A stretch of DNA of 64,000 bases, taken from contig NZ_AP018771.1 of assembly GCF_019703545.1 (NCBI RefSeq), positions 1,426,001-1,490,000 on the forward strand, written 5' to 3'. The notes under the pieces are model-generated. The model saw nothing but the letters and a program-made list of their open reading frames with translations, had not been told where the DNA came from and did not search any database. Shown piece by piece: positions 15,688 through 25,617 of this stretch. Each line of letters opens with the position of its first letter. Positions within the stretch are counted from its first letter, which is position 1. The stretch comes from Haemophilus influenzae (GTDB lineage Bacteria; Pseudomonadota; Gammaproteobacteria; Enterobacterales; Pasteurellaceae). The translations under genes were made by a program, and so were the position numbers.

Positions 15688-15855
15688 AGAGAAAGACCCT
15701 AGGCACCATAAAAATAAAACTAGCCGTTTTTTATACATAATTAAAATGTATTAATGATCGTGTAGAGCTTAATTTTACAATATTTTCCATTAATTATTTC
15801 TTTATTATTTGCACATCATTTTTGTTCCTCGTAGAATACGAGCAACCTTACCTTT
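15688..15855. other. AT-rich prophage/chromosome boundary region
   Basis: No gene is seen. The right end of the prophage probably lies here, between the fibre-assembly remnant and the pyrD terminator, but with the left end outside the window no attachment repeat can be identified. Confidence 0.35.
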
Positions 15856-15886
15856 AAAGTGCGGTGAAATTTTACCGCACTTTTCT
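15856..15886. terminator. Paired uptake-signal hairpin upstream of pyrD
   Basis: AAAGTGCGGT and ACCGCACTTT form a 10-bp stem around AAATTT-type DNA, followed by TTCTTA. It insulates pyrD from prophage transcription. Confidence 0.8.
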
Positions 15887-15917
15887 TACAGTAAACTATC
15901 CTGAGAGATAAACGAGT

Positions 15918-16937
15918 ATGTATCAATTATTCCGTCACGGCATTTTCCAAATGGATGCTGAAAAGGCTCATAATTTCACGATTCAATGCTTGAAATTAGC
16001 CAGTAATCCTTTATTTCAACCGATCTTAAAATCTATTATTCATGCTCCCAACGGCTTTCCGAAAACGGTAATGGGTGTGAATTTTCCTAATCCCATTGGA
16101 TTGGCAGCTGGGGCGGATAAAAATGGCGAGGCGATTGATGGCTTTGGTGCATTGGGTTTCGGTTTTCTTGAAGTAGGAACTGTCACGCCCATTGCACAAG
16201 ATGGGAATGCAAAGCCACGCCAGTTTCGCTTGATTGAAGCTGAAGGTATTATTAACCGTAATGGCTTTAATAATAATGGTATTGACTATCTTATAGAAAA
16301 TGTGAAAAACGCTCGTTATCAAGGCGTGATTGGCATCAATATTGGTAAGAATAAATTTACGCCTTTGGAACAAGGCAAAGATGATTATATTTTCTGTTTG
16401 AACAAAGCCTATAACTACGCAGGTTACATTACGGTGAATATTTCATCCCCCAATACACCAGATTTACGTCAGTTACAATATGGTGATTATTTCGATGACT
16501 TATTGCGAAGCATCAAGGATCGTCAGGCTATTTTGGCAAACCAATACAATAAATATGTGCCGATTGCGGTAAAAATTGCACCAGATTTAACCGAAAGTGA
16601 ATTAGTGCAAATTGCGGATACATTGGTTCGTCACAAAATGGATGGCGTTATTGCAACGAATACTACAATTTCTCGTGATACTGTGATGGGGATGAAAAAT
16701 GCGGAACAGCAAGGCGGATTAAGTGGAAAGCCGTTACAGCATAAAAGTACAGAGGTTATTAAGCGATTACATCAAGAACTGAAAGGTCAGATTCCGATTA
16801 TTGGTAGCGGTGGCATTGATGGGTTGCAAAATGCACAAGAGAAAATTGAGGCTGGCGCCGAGTTGTTGCAAGTTTATTCAGGATTGATTTATCACGGTCC
16901 AAAATTAGTAAAAGAATTAGTAAAAAATATTAAATAA
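15918..16937 (+). CDS. pyrD: Dihydroorotate dehydrogenase (quinone), class 2
   Basis: Catalyses the quinone-linked oxidation of dihydroorotate to orotate in pyrimidine synthesis, on the inner face of the membrane. The 339-residue protein has the class 2 N-terminal membrane-associating helices ([20 protein letters not shown]), the FMN region [17 protein letters not shown] and the catalytic [14 protein letters not shown] loop with Ser177. Length is normal. It ends one base into the start of the PHP-domain gene (TAATG), so the two are coupled. Confidence 0.97.
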   Translation: MYQLFRHGIFQMDAEKAHNFTIQCLKLASNPLFQPILKSIIHAPNGFPKTVMGVNFPNPIGLAAGADKNGEAIDGFGALGFGFLEVGTVTPIAQDGNAKPRQFRLIEAEGIINRNGFNNNGIDYLIENVKNARYQGVIGINIGKNKFTPLEQGKDDYIFCLNKAYNYAGYITVNISSPNTPDLRQLQYGDYFDDLLRSIKDRQAILANQYNKYVPIAVKIAPDLTESELVQIADTLVRHKMDGVIATNTTISRDTVMGMKNAEQQGGLSGKPLQHKSTEVIKRLHQELKGQIPIIGSGGIDGLQNAQEKIEAGAELLQVYSGLIYHGPKLVKELVKNIK

Positions 16938-17761
16938 TGACAAAAAAATACGACTTACATTGTCACAGCTCCGCATCAGATGGAGTGTTGAGTCCAACTG
17001 AATTAGTGCATCGTGCTTATGCGCAAGGCGTGAACGTGCTTGCATTATGCGATCACGATACGATTGCGGGTATTGATGAAGCTGAGATTGCAGCGAAAGA
17101 AGTAGGCATTGAATTGATTACTGGAGTAGAAATCTCGACAAATTGGGAAGGGCGAGGGATCCATATTGTAGGATTAAACTTCGATAAAACTCATCCAAAA
17201 ATGACCGCACTTTTGCAAAGTCAAAAAGCATTACGGGAAAAAAGAGCGGTGGAAATTGGCGATAAATTAGAAAAAGCAGGGATTCCTAATGCTTATGAAG
17301 GTGCGAAAGCCTTAGCTGATGGTGAAGTTACACGTGCTCATTACGCACGTTATTTGGTGCAGATTGGTAAGGTATCTAATGATGGTCAGGCCTTTAAACG
17401 CTATTTAGGGCAAGGAAAATCGGCATTTGTTAAAGCTGAATGGGCTGATATTCCCACAGCGATTGAGACAATCCATGCCGCAGGCGGTATAGCTATTATT
17501 GCACATCCATTACGTTATAACATGACGGGGAAATGGGTGCGTAAGCTGATAGTCGATTTTAAGGCTTGGGGCGGTGATGGCATGGAAATGGCGGATTGTG
17601 GTCAGACAAAAGATCAGCGTCAAATGCTTGCTCGTTGGGCAAAAGAATTTGATCTGCAGGGATCCGTTGGTTCAGATTTTCATTTCCCTTGTGGTTGGGT
17701 TGAGTTAGGAAAAAATTTAGATTTAGTTGATAGCGTTATCCCAGTTTGGGAAAAATTTTAG
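16937..17761 (+). CDS. rnm: PHP-domain RNase AM-like 5'-3' exonuclease
   Basis: 274 residues with the PHP metal-binding motifs: DLHCHSSASDG (residues 5-15), LALCDHDTI (34-42), ITGVEIS, and late HIVG / IAHPLRYN and SDFHFP. This is the YciV/RNase AM family, which trims the 5' ends of rRNAs and degrades small RNA fragments; it was earlier called TrpH. It is coupled to pyrD. Confidence 0.9.
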   Translation: MTKKYDLHCHSSASDGVLSPTELVHRAYAQGVNVLALCDHDTIAGIDEAEIAAKEVGIELITGVEISTNWEGRGIHIVGLNFDKTHPKMTALLQSQKALREKRAVEIGDKLEKAGIPNAYEGAKALADGEVTRAHYARYLVQIGKVSNDGQAFKRYLGQGKSAFVKAEWADIPTAIETIHAAGGIAIIAHPLRYNMTGKWVRKLIVDFKAWGGDGMEMADCGQTKDQRQMLARWAKEFDLQGSVGSDFHFPCGWVELGKNLDLVDSVIPVWEKF

Positions 17762-17787
17762 TCAGATAGAGAATGTTCAAATAATAA

Positions 17788-17833
17788 ATACCTGTTTCCT
17801 TGATAATAATTTATTCGGAAACAGGTATTTTTT
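17788..17833. terminator. Bidirectional terminator between convergent genes
   Basis: AATACCTGTTTCC and GGAAACAGGTATT form a 13-bp stem followed by T run; the A-rich left flank serves the leftward gene that ends at 17860. Confidence 0.85.
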
Positions 17834-17859
17834 ATGGTGCAAAATATAAAAAACTGAAT

Positions 17860-18468
17860 TTATCCTTGAGATTTTTTCTGATTATCTAATAAATAATTTG
17901 GCGGTAATTCAGGTGTAGAATCTTGTTCATCAAAGGATTCAATTTCAGGTTTGAGATAAAATTCAGCCGCTTCATGATTACTTTTCGTTTTGCCTAATAA
18001 TTGTGGCTGAAGTTTTACAAAAGTACTATTTGGCGCAAGCCAGATACCGATAAATGCCTGATTAAATTTAGCATCAAAATCGTGTTCTAAAACTGTATCA
18101 TTTAAGACGAAGTAGCCTCTATCTGGTAAGGCAATATAGTTCAAAATATCGTTTGGGGAAAAATCAGGAAAGGTCGCTTGCATTTCTTTAAGCCAGCTTT
18201 GAGTATCGCCATCATTAAGTTTTAAAGTTTCGATTTCTTTAATGAGCGTAATCGCAAAATTTTTTCCTTCAATGGGTTTTTCATATTTGAAAGAGAGCAT
18301 TAATGGGCGTTCATTTTCTTGATAAGTGCCCGTTTCAGAAAACAAACCAATGGTATAAACATGGAACGGCCCCCAAGTGTATTCGGCATTTCCGATGGGT
18401 TGCCAATGAGCAAAAGGTGCGGCAGAAAAAAACGTTATCATTGCCACAAAAAGGGATTTCATTTTCAT
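17860..18468 (-). CDS. Secreted chalcone-isomerase-like protein
   Basis: 202 residues with a signal peptide (KSLFVAMITFFSAAPFAHW). The mature N-terminus (YTWGPFHVYTIGLFSETGTY) and LSFKYEKPIEGKNFAITLIK follow the bacterial chalcone-isomerase-like family of periplasmic proteins. No enzyme activity is established for these; lipid binding has been suggested from the fold. The C-terminus is Pro/Asp-rich and probably disordered. Confidence 0.75.
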   Translation of the reverse strand: MKMKSLFVAMITFFSAAPFAHWQPIGNAEYTWGPFHVYTIGLFSETGTYQENERPLMLSFKYEKPIEGKNFAITLIKEIETLKLNDGDTQSWLKEMQATFPDFSPNDILNYIALPDRGYFVLNDTVLEHDFDAKFNQAFIGIWLAPNSTFVKLQPQLLGKTKSNHEAAEFYLKPEIESFDEQDSTPELPPNYLLDNQKKSQG

Positions 18469-18538
18469 AATAAATTGCCGTGAATAAAATTGTGTTGATT
18501 ATAACAAACCGCATTAAAAAACAAATGAGAAATCAGTA

Positions 18539-18566
18539 AAAAGGCGAGTAATTTTACTCGCCTTTA
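18539..18566 (-). terminator. fumC terminator
   Basis: On the minus strand AAAGGCGAGT and ACTCGCCTTT pair, followed by TTTTTAC. Confidence 0.85.
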
Positions 18567-18595
18567 ATATTACTGATGTTAATTTGTGCGATGAA

Positions 18596-19990
18596 TTATT
18601 TTAGGCTACCCACCATATCTTCTGGGCGAACCCATTTATCAAAATCTTCGGCAGACACTAAACCTAAATTAATCGCTTCTTCACGTAATGTGGTGCCATT
18701 TTTGTGTGCGGTTTTTGCAATTTTAGCTGCATTTTCATAACCGATATGCGTATTAAGTGCGGTCACCAGCATCAATGAATTTTCAAGTTGTTGTTTAATG
18801 CGTGGATAGTTTGGCTCAATACCCACTGCACAGTGTTCATCGAAAGATACGCAAGCATCGCCCAATAATTGAGCAGATTGTAAGAAGTTTGCAATCATCA
18901 CAGGGTTGAACACATTTAATTGGAAGTGACCTTGTGAACCCACAAATGCGATTGTAGTGTCATTACCAAATACTTGTGCGCAGACCATTGTCATCGCTTC
19001 GCATTGAGTTGGGTTTACTTTACCTGGCATAATTGAAGAACCTGGTTCATTTTCAGGAATTAAAATTTCGCCAATTCCCGAACGAGGGCCTGATGCTAAT
19101 AGACGAATATCGTTCGCAATTTTAAATAAACTCATTGCTAATTGACGTAATGCACCGTGAGTTTCAACAATCGCATCATGAGCGGCTAATGCTTCAAATT
19201 TATTATCTGCTGTGACAAACGGAAGTGCGGTGAATTTTGCAATGTAATCTGCCACTTTCACATCATAGCCTTTCGGCGTGTTCAAACCTGTGCCAACCGC
19301 AGTTCCACCCAATGCTAATTGGCTTAAATGTGGCAGCGTATTTTTTAATGCTTTTAAGCCGAAATCTAATTGAGCTACATAAGCCGAAAATTCTTGACCT
19401 AATGTGAGTGGCGTTGCATCCATTAAGTGAGTGCGGCCAATTTTTACCACGTTTTTGAAGGCTTCAGATTTTGCCGCAAAAGTTTTTTGTAAACGTTCAA
19501 CACAAGGAATGGTGTGCTCAACTACTTTTTTATATGCCGCAATGTGCATTGCCGTTGGGAAAGTATCATTTGAAGATTGTGATTTGTTCACATCATCATT
19601 TGGGTGGATAATAGATTTTTCACCTAATTTTCCACCATTTAGCACATGCGCACGATTTGCAACCACTTCATTCACATTCATATTGGATTGTGTGCCAGAA
19701 CCAGTTTGCCAAATAACAAGTGGGAATTGATCATCTAATTTATTTGCTAAAATTTCGTCACAAGCCTGAGCAATTAAATCACGTTTTTCAAGAGGTAATA
19801 CACCTAAATCATGATTAGCAAATGCGGCTGCTTTTTTCAAATAGCCAAAAGCTTCAATAATTTCATGTGGCATTGATGCGGCTGAACCAATTTTAAAGTT
19901 ATTGCGTGAACGTTCAGTTTGTGCAGCCCAGTATTTATCTGCTGGAACTTGAACTTCACCCATTGTGTCTTTTTCAATACGAAATGCCAT
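18596..19990 (-). CDS. fumC: Class II fumarate hydratase
   Basis: Reversible hydration of fumarate to malate. 464 residues, the usual size for FumC. The superfamily signature [16 protein letters not shown] is near residue 320; the substrate site [17 protein letters not shown] is near residue 100 and [11 protein letters not shown] near 185. The iron-free class II enzyme. A CRP-like site lies upstream (20088-20103), and in this species FumC would work in the reductive branch feeding fumarate respiration. Confidence 0.97.
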   Translation of the reverse strand: MAFRIEKDTMGEVQVPADKYWAAQTERSRNNFKIGSAASMPHEIIEAFGYLKKAAAFANHDLGVLPLEKRDLIAQACDEILANKLDDQFPLVIWQTGSGTQSNMNVNEVVANRAHVLNGGKLGEKSIIHPNDDVNKSQSSNDTFPTAMHIAAYKKVVEHTIPCVERLQKTFAAKSEAFKNVVKIGRTHLMDATPLTLGQEFSAYVAQLDFGLKALKNTLPHLSQLALGGTAVGTGLNTPKGYDVKVADYIAKFTALPFVTADNKFEALAAHDAIVETHGALRQLAMSLFKIANDIRLLASGPRSGIGEILIPENEPGSSIMPGKVNPTQCEAMTMVCAQVFGNDTTIAFVGSQGHFQLNVFNPVMIANFLQSAQLLGDACVSFDEHCAVGIEPNYPRIKQQLENSLMLVTALNTHIGYENAAKIAKTAHKNGTTLREEAINLGLVSAEDFDKWVRPEDMVGSLK

Positions 19991-20087
19991 TCTGTACTCC
20001 TATGAATTGAATGAAAATTAAAACGCAAGTGATTTTAACACTTCCGAGTTATGAGTGGAACGTAACAAAAACGTTAAAAATCAGTTT

Positions 20088-20103
20088 TGTGACATAGATC
20101 ATA
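20088..20103. promoter_or_regulatory. CRP-like binding site in the fumC/holC divergent region
   Basis: TGTGACATAGATCATA matches the CRP dyad TGTGA-N6-TCACA except for one base. It lies about 100 bases upstream of fumC and 120 bases upstream of holC. Next to it is an uptake signal (20105-20113). Confidence 0.5.
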
Positions 20104-20225
20104 AAAGTGCGGTGGATTTTCAGACATTTGTAATAATGCATATTTAATTATTTATTTTTTAGGTTTTTTTCGTTAAAATTTTGCCCTTTTTTATAGGGCA
20201 AGATTGAGAAAATAACGGGGCTAAA

Positions 20226-20660
20226 ATGGCAAAAACTGCACAATTTTATATTCTTACGGAAAATTGTACTTTAACTGTCGAAGAAATAGCCTGCAATCTT
20301 GCTGCTTCAATATGGCGTTCAGGGAAAAAAGTACTAATTAGTTGCGAAAGTGAGAGCCAAGCATTAGAAATTGATGAACTTTTGTGGCAACGAGATCCTA
20401 ATGAATTTGTTCCACATAATTTATCGGGTGAGGCAACACAATATCCCACACCGATTGAGATTTCATGGCTTGGGAAACGAAATTTACAACGCCGTGATGT
20501 GTTAATTAATTTGCAACAAGAAATTCCAGATTTTAGCCATAGTTTTACCCAAATTATTGATTTTGTGCCGAAAGATGATGCGTTAAAAACACAAGCTCGA
20601 GAACGTTATAAACAATTACGTCTGCAAGGTTGGAATCTTTCTACTGAAAACGTGGGTTAA
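20226..20660 (+). CDS. holC: DNA polymerase III chi subunit
   Basis: 144 residues with chi-family features: AQFYILTE at the start, a Walker-like LAASIWRSGKKVLISCESES helix-strand, LDELLW-type IDELLWQRDPNEFVPHNL and the C-terminal YKQLRLQGWNL. Chi links the clamp loader (through psi) to SSB via the SSB C-terminus. In E. coli holC directly precedes valS; here about 1.7 kb of other genes separate them. Confidence 0.9.
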   Translation: MAKTAQFYILTENCTLTVEEIACNLAASIWRSGKKVLISCESESQALEIDELLWQRDPNEFVPHNLSGEATQYPTPIEISWLGKRNLQRRDVLINLQQEIPDFSHSFTQIIDFVPKDDALKTQARERYKQLRLQGWNLSTENVG

Positions 20661-20663
20661 TAA

Positions 20664-20948
20664 ATGAACGATATTACCTTTTATCAACGCTTTGAAGCCG
20701 ATATTCTCGCAGGGCGTAAAACCATCACCATTCGAGATAAATCCGAAAGCCATTTTAAAGCAGGCGATATTTTACGTGTGGGGCGGTTTGAAGATAATCA
20801 ATATTTCTGCACGATTGAAGTGTTAAGTGTATCGCCGATTACCCTTGATGAACTGACGGAACAACATGCGAAGCAGGAAAATATGGGATTGGAAGAATTG
20901 AAAGAGGTGATTTTTGGGGTTATACGAGTGAGATTTATTTTTATTTAA
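20664..20948 (+). pseudogene. ASCH-domain protein (YqfB-like), C-terminus frameshifted
   Basis: Starts 4 bases after holC. The N-terminal 80 residues fit the ASCH fold of YqfB-type N4-acetylcytidine amidohydrolases ([21 protein letters not shown], with the conserved [10 protein letters not shown]). The end reads [13 protein letters not shown], but in the +2 frame from about 20918 the DNA reads [13 protein letters not shown], close to the family's usual GIYPNxxxFYVIEF ending. So one or two bases have changed in the TTTTTGGGG run. A partial second copy of this 3' end lies at 21916-22011. Confidence 0.6.
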
Positions 20949-20970
20949 TTCAATTTGTTTTCAGGTATAT

Positions 20971-21789
20971 ATGCTAAAAGTAAAAACATTCTTTGAACTA
21001 TCTCAAATGGACGTGATTGATATTATAAATATCAATCAAATTTGTTTATATGAGGGTGAGGTTTTATATTTTTTTGATGATAATTTTATTGAGGATCAGG
21101 AGAACTATTATGTTTTTGCAGAGAATCATAAATATAAGTTTGATCAAAGAATAAGACAAGATATTTACGCTTTTTTTAAGGCTGTCGTTAAACCTGACTC
21201 CATTACATTAAGCCATTTTTATTATGATAAAAAAAGTCCTAAAGACGAGTTGTATAAAAGAAATTCCTATGGTGAAGATTGCCTTTATCCTGACATTGGA
21301 GAATTAAGAACTAGTAGAGTTATTGAATTTATAATAGATACTATATCTTTTTTTAAGAGATTTAATAAAAAAATAATAGTATCAACTCGCTCTTGGGATA
21401 ATGATTTTTCGATTTTATCTGAAGCAATAAAACTTTCAGAATTTGTACCTAATTTACCTGATATTTATTTAGATAAAAGTTTTGAGATTTTTTTTGAACA
21501 ACTTTTTAAGTTTGACTCAAATTCGTGGAGAGAAGGCGAGTTTATTTTTTATCCCTCTAGCGAGCACTTATTAAATAATTCTATAAATTCGCTTTTAGAT
21601 ATAGAAGAGTCAAATTTTTTATGGGAAAATTATTGTGAGCTAATAGATTTTGAAGAGAGAGAAAAGAGATTAATAGAAGAAGAAAAGAATAGGAGAGAGT
21701 TAGAATACTTGCCAGGAGAATGGGAGGCAATGCAAGCAGTTTGGCAATTAGAAGAAGCTGGAAGTACTCAAATAACTTCCAGAGGTTAG
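20971..21789 (+). CDS. AT-rich orphan gene (272 aa), unknown
   Basis: I do not recognise this protein. It is acidic and rich in Phe, Ile and Asp, has no signal peptide or membrane span, and ends in a charged helix (FEEREKRLIEEEKNRRELEY). Codon use is more AT-rich than in neighbouring core genes, which suggests recent acquisition. It lies between two copies of an ASCH-gene 3' end. The ribosome binding site is weak (CAGGT). Confidence 0.65.
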   Translation: MLKVKTFFELSQMDVIDIININQICLYEGEVLYFFDDNFIEDQENYYVFAENHKYKFDQRIRQDIYAFFKAVVKPDSITLSHFYYDKKSPKDELYKRNSYGEDCLYPDIGELRTSRVIEFIIDTISFFKRFNKKIIVSTRSWDNDFSILSEAIKLSEFVPNLPDIYLDKSFEIFFEQLFKFDSNSWREGEFIFYPSSEHLLNNSINSLLDIEESNFLWENYCELIDFEEREKRLIEEEKNRRELEYLPGEWEAMQAVWQLEEAGSTQITSRG

Positions 21790-22053
21790 CGATGTCTAAT
21801 TTTAGAATGTCTATATGGAAAAAGTCAGTAGTGCAGTTTCAGGGGGGGCATCATTGACAGTTTTTTTGAATGATGTATCAAATTTTTATATGAGCCAGTA
21901 AAATAATTTGGAGCAATGATTAATCGAACAGCACGCAAAGCAGGAATATACGAGCTTGGCGGAGTTGAAAGAAGTGACTCAAGGGATTTATCCGAATGAA
22001 ATTTCGTTTTAATTTAATTAAATTCATATTAACTAAATATATAGTAGAAAAAA
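21790..22053 (+). pseudogene. Intergenic remnant with a second ASCH 3' end
   Basis: Around 21916-22011 the frame IEQHAKQEYTSLAELKEVTQ followed by GIYPNEISF repeats the C-terminal part of the ASCH gene (there [18 protein letters not shown]) without its N-terminus or start codon. The rest of the stretch, including a G7 run near 21843, shows no gene. Confidence 0.6.
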
Positions 22054-22302
22054 ATGATTAGTAAACTTTTTGCTAAAGTAGCATCATTAGGCGATTCCCT
22101 AGATCGGGGCATAAATTCTTTATCTAAATATGCTAAAGAATTGGAAATTAAATCCTATCAGGACTTGATGAAGAGTTGTATTGAATTACTTGAAAGTAAT
22201 GGAATTGATACTACTAATAAAACACCTGAAGAAATTTATCAGCTTGCAGAAGTTGAATTGGAAAAGATAAGAAGCCTAAGCAAAAGATTATCAAAAAAAT
22301 AA
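22054..22302 (+). CDS. Small hypothetical helical protein (82 aa)
   Basis: An 82-residue, mostly helical protein (MISKLFAKVASLGDSLDRGI ... EEIYQLAEVELEKIRSLSKR). No known family is recognised. It sits in the same AT-rich island between holC and valS. Confidence 0.5.
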   Translation: MISKLFAKVASLGDSLDRGINSLSKYAKELEIKSYQDLMKSCIELLESNGIDTTNKTPEEIYQLAEVELEKIRSLSKRLSKK

Positions 22303-22385
22303 TGTTTTAGCGTGCCACCTTGTTGCTTCCATTATCATTTTAATCAAACGATGCAACAATTCGCACCCTACCAAGAGAAAAATAA

Positions 22386-25250
22386 ATGACACAAAAATTC
22401 GAAATGGCAGACCGTTTTAATCCGTCTGCGGTAGAACAAGCCCTTTATCAACATTGGGAAGAGAGCGGTTATTTTAAACCGTCTGAAAATGAACATGCGC
22501 CGAGCTATTGCATTGCGATTCCGCCGCCGAACATAACGGGTTCTTTACACATGGGGCATGCTTTCCAACAAACCTTAATGGATACCTTAATCCGTTTTAA
22601 CCGTATGGAAGGGCATAACACCTTATGGCAAGCGGGGACAGACCACGCAGGTATTGCAACCCAAATGGTGGTGGAACGTAAAATTGCGGCTGAAGAAGGC
22701 AAAACTCGCCACGATTATGGTCGCGAAGCGTTCATCAATAAAATTTGGGATTGGAAAGCCTATTCAGGTGGCACAATCAGCCAACAAATGCGCCGTTTAG
22801 GGAACTCAATCGACTGGGAACGTGAGCGTTTCACGATGGACGATGGTTTATCTAATGCGGTAAAAGAAGTGTTTGTTCGTTTGCACGAAGAAGGTTTGAT
22901 TTACCGTGGCAAACGCTTAGTAAACTGGGATCCAAAACTTCACACCGCAATTTCTGATTTAGAAGTGGAAAATAAAGAGAGCAAAGGTTCCCTTTGGCAT
23001 TTCCGCTATCCATTAGCTAACGATGCAAAAACGGCAGATGGTAAAGATTATTTAGTGGTCGCAACCACACGTCCAGAAACTATGTTGGGCGATACAGCGG
23101 TGGCGGTGCATCCTGAAGATGAACGCTACAAAGATTTGCAAGGTAAGACAGTAATTCTACCGCTTGCAAACCGTGAAATTCCGATTATTGCCGATGAATA
23201 TGTGGATCGTGAATTCGGTACAGGTGTCGTGAAAATCACCCCAGCACACGATTTCAACGACTATGAAGTGGGTAAACGTCATAATTTACCAATGGTAAAT
23301 GTATTGACGCTGAACGCAAATATTCGTGATGAAGCGGAAATTATCGGTACTGACGGCAAACCACTTGCTGGCTATGAAGCGACAATTCCTGCGGATTACC
23401 GTAGCTTAGAACGTTTTGCTGTGCGTAAGAAAATTGTCGCAGATTTTGAAGCGCTGGGTTTATTAGACGAAATTAAACCACACGATTTGAAAGTGCCTTA
23501 TGGCGACCGTGGCGGTGTGCCAATTGAGCCGATGCTAACTGACCAATGGTATGTGAGCGTAAAACCGCTTGCTGATGTGGCAATTAAAGCGGTGGAAGAT
23601 GGCGAAATCCAATTCGTGCCGAAACAATACGAAAACCTTTACTTCTCTTGGATGCGTGATATTCAAGATTGGTGTATTTCTCGCCAACTTTGGTGGGGAC
23701 ACCGTATTCCAGCGTGGTATGACGCAGAAGGCAACGTGTATGTCGCGCGTAACGAAGAAGAAGTGCGGTCAAAATATAACTTAGATTCTGCGGTTGAACT
23801 CAAACAAGATGAAGACGTGTTAGATACGTGGTTCTCATCAGGTTTATGGACGTTCTCTACTTTAGGTTGGCCAGAGCAAACTAAAGAGCTCAAAATGTTC
23901 CATCCAACGGATGTGTTAATTACCGGCTTTGACATCATTTTCTTCTGGGTTGCACGTATGATTATGTTTACGATGCACTTCGTGAAAGATGAAAACGGCA
24001 AACCGCAAGTGCCATTCAAAACCGTGTACGTAACAGGCTTGATCCGTGATGAACAAGGTCAAAAAATGTCGAAATCGAAAGGCAACGTGCTTGATCCTAT
24101 TGATATGATTGACGGCATCAGCCTTGAAGATTTACTTGAAAAACGTACTGGCAACATGATGCAGCCGCAATTAGCAGAGAAAATTGCTAAAGCAACGCGC
24201 AAAGAATTTGCTGAAGGTATTGCGGCTCACGGTACAGACGCATTGCGTTTCACATTAGCTGCGTTAGCTTCAAACGGTCGTGACATCAACTGGGATATGA
24301 AACGTTTAGAAGGCTACCGTAACTTCTGTAATAAATTATGGAATGCAAGCCGTTTCGTCTTAACGAATGAAAAATTAGATTTAAGCCAAGGCGAGATCGA
24401 GTTCTCATTAGCGGATCGTTGGATTCAATCTGAATTCAATCGCACAGTGGAAACTTTCCGTAGCTCATTAAGCCAATATCGTTTCGACCTTTGTGCCAAT
24501 GCGATTTATGAGTTTACTTGGAACCAATTCTGTGACTGGTATTTAGAATTGACTAAACCAGTATTTGCAAACGGCAACGCAGCACAAATCCGTGCGGCAA
24601 GCCAAACCTTGGTTCACGTGTTAGAAAAATTATTACGTTTAGCACATCCGCTGATTCCATTTATTACCGAAGAAATTTGGCAAAAAGTGAAAGGATTTGT
24701 CGGCATTACTGCTGACAGCATTATGTTACAACCTTTCCCACAAGTGGAAGAGAACGGCTTTGATCCAGAGGCGGAAGCTGAAATTGAGTGGTTAAAAGAA
24801 GTGATCGTTGCGGTGCGTAATATTCGTGCAGAAAGCAACATCGCACCAAGTAAAGGTTTAGATCTGTTATTTCGTAATTTAAGCACAGAAAATGCAAAAA
24901 TTCTCGAAAAACAGACCGCTCTTTTAAAAGCAATGGCGAAATTAGACAACGTTCAAGTGTTAGCCGCAAACGAAACCGCACCACTTGCCGTAGCGAAATT
25001 AGTCGGCAATGCTGAATTGCTTGTGCCAATGGCTGGATTTATCAATAAAGAAGCAGAGCTTGCCCGTTTAACCAAAGAGATTGAAAAATATCAAAATGAA
25101 GTTAAACGTATCGAGAACAAACTCAGCAACGAAGCTTTTGTGGCTAAAGCACCTGAAGCAGTGATTGCGAAAGAACGTGAAAAACAAGCGGAATACCAAT
25201 CTGGATTAGAAAAAATCCAAGAGCAGTATAAAGCGATTGAGGCGTTGTAA
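22386..25250 (+). CDS. valS: Valyl-tRNA synthetase
   Basis: Attaches valine to tRNA-Val. 954 residues, the usual length. The class I HIGH motif is HMGH at residues 55-58 within [19 protein letters not shown] is at 560-564, and the editing domain contains [17 protein letters not shown]. The C-terminal coiled-coil arm ([20 protein letters not shown]) is present. A bidirectional terminator follows. Confidence 0.98.
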   Translation: MTQKFEMADRFNPSAVEQALYQHWEESGYFKPSENEHAPSYCIAIPPPNITGSLHMGHAFQQTLMDTLIRFNRMEGHNTLWQAGTDHAGIATQMVVERKIAAEEGKTRHDYGREAFINKIWDWKAYSGGTISQQMRRLGNSIDWERERFTMDDGLSNAVKEVFVRLHEEGLIYRGKRLVNWDPKLHTAISDLEVENKESKGSLWHFRYPLANDAKTADGKDYLVVATTRPETMLGDTAVAVHPEDERYKDLQGKTVILPLANREIPIIADEYVDREFGTGVVKITPAHDFNDYEVGKRHNLPMVNVLTLNANIRDEAEIIGTDGKPLAGYEATIPADYRSLERFAVRKKIVADFEALGLLDEIKPHDLKVPYGDRGGVPIEPMLTDQWYVSVKPLADVAIKAVEDGEIQFVPKQYENLYFSWMRDIQDWCISRQLWWGHRIPAWYDAEGNVYVARNEEEVRSKYNLDSAVELKQDEDVLDTWFSSGLWTFSTLGWPEQTKELKMFHPTDVLITGFDIIFFWVARMIMFTMHFVKDENGKPQVPFKTVYVTGLIRDEQGQKMSKSKGNVLDPIDMIDGISLEDLLEKRTGNMMQPQLAEKIAKATRKEFAEGIAAHGTDALRFTLAALASNGRDINWDMKRLEGYRNFCNKLWNASRFVLTNEKLDLSQGEIEFSLADRWIQSEFNRTVETFRSSLSQYRFDLCANAIYEFTWNQFCDWYLELTKPVFANGNAAQIRAASQTLVHVLEKLLRLAHPLIPFITEEIWQKVKGFVGITADSIMLQPFPQVEENGFDPEAEAEIEWLKEVIVAVRNIRAESNIAPSKGLDLLFRNLSTENAKILEKQTALLKAMAKLDNVQVLAANETAPLAVAKLVGNAELLVPMAGFINKEAELARLTKEIEKYQNEVKRIENKLSNEAFVAKAPEAVIAKEREKQAEYQSGLEKIQEQYKAIEAL

Positions 25251-25258
25251 CAAAACAT

Positions 25259-25286
25259 AAAAAGTAGGCATTATGCCTACTTTTTA
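25259..25286. terminator. Terminator between valS and hypC
   Basis: AAAAAGTAGGCAT and ATGCCTACTTTTT form a 13-bp arm inverted repeat with flanking A and T runs, usable in both directions. It slightly overlaps the hypC stop region. Confidence 0.85.
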
Positions 25287-25558
25287 TTTTTGATTTAGTC
25301 CTAAAAAATCTCCAACTTCATGTTCGAGTTGGCTCATTGTGATCAGAGCCTCTTGGGTTTTCTTAGCTTCATCTTCATCAATAACACTCATTGCAAAGCC
25401 CACATGAACAAGCACCCATTTGCCAAGTAAATCGGCTGGATTTCCCGTGCAGATTAGTGAAATATTTACTTCACGTTGTACGCCACATACATCTACTGTG
25501 GTAAGTTGAAGAGAATTTTCATCAATTTTGACAATTTGACCGGAACGCCTAAACACAT
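25284..25558 (-). pseudogene. hypC: HypC/HybG hydrogenase maturation chaperone, frameshifted at codon 6
   Basis: The minus strand from 25558 has AGGAGT, then ATG TGT TTA GGC GTT CC, giving MCLGVP, the HypC start with its essential Cys2. The expected [20 protein letters not shown] follows only after a one-base insertion near 25545. As it stands, the long open frame begins at GTG 25556 and reads [10 protein letters not shown], lacking Cys2. HypC carries the Fe(CN)2CO unit to hydrogenase with that cysteine, so the readable product would be inactive. No hydrogenase gene is visible nearby; a vestigial gene or a single-base sequencing error are both possible. Confidence 0.85.
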
Positions 25559-25617
25559 AATATTTTTACTCCTATTAGTATTTAAGCTGAAATTTAGTGA
25601 TTTCTATGTTATTAAAA

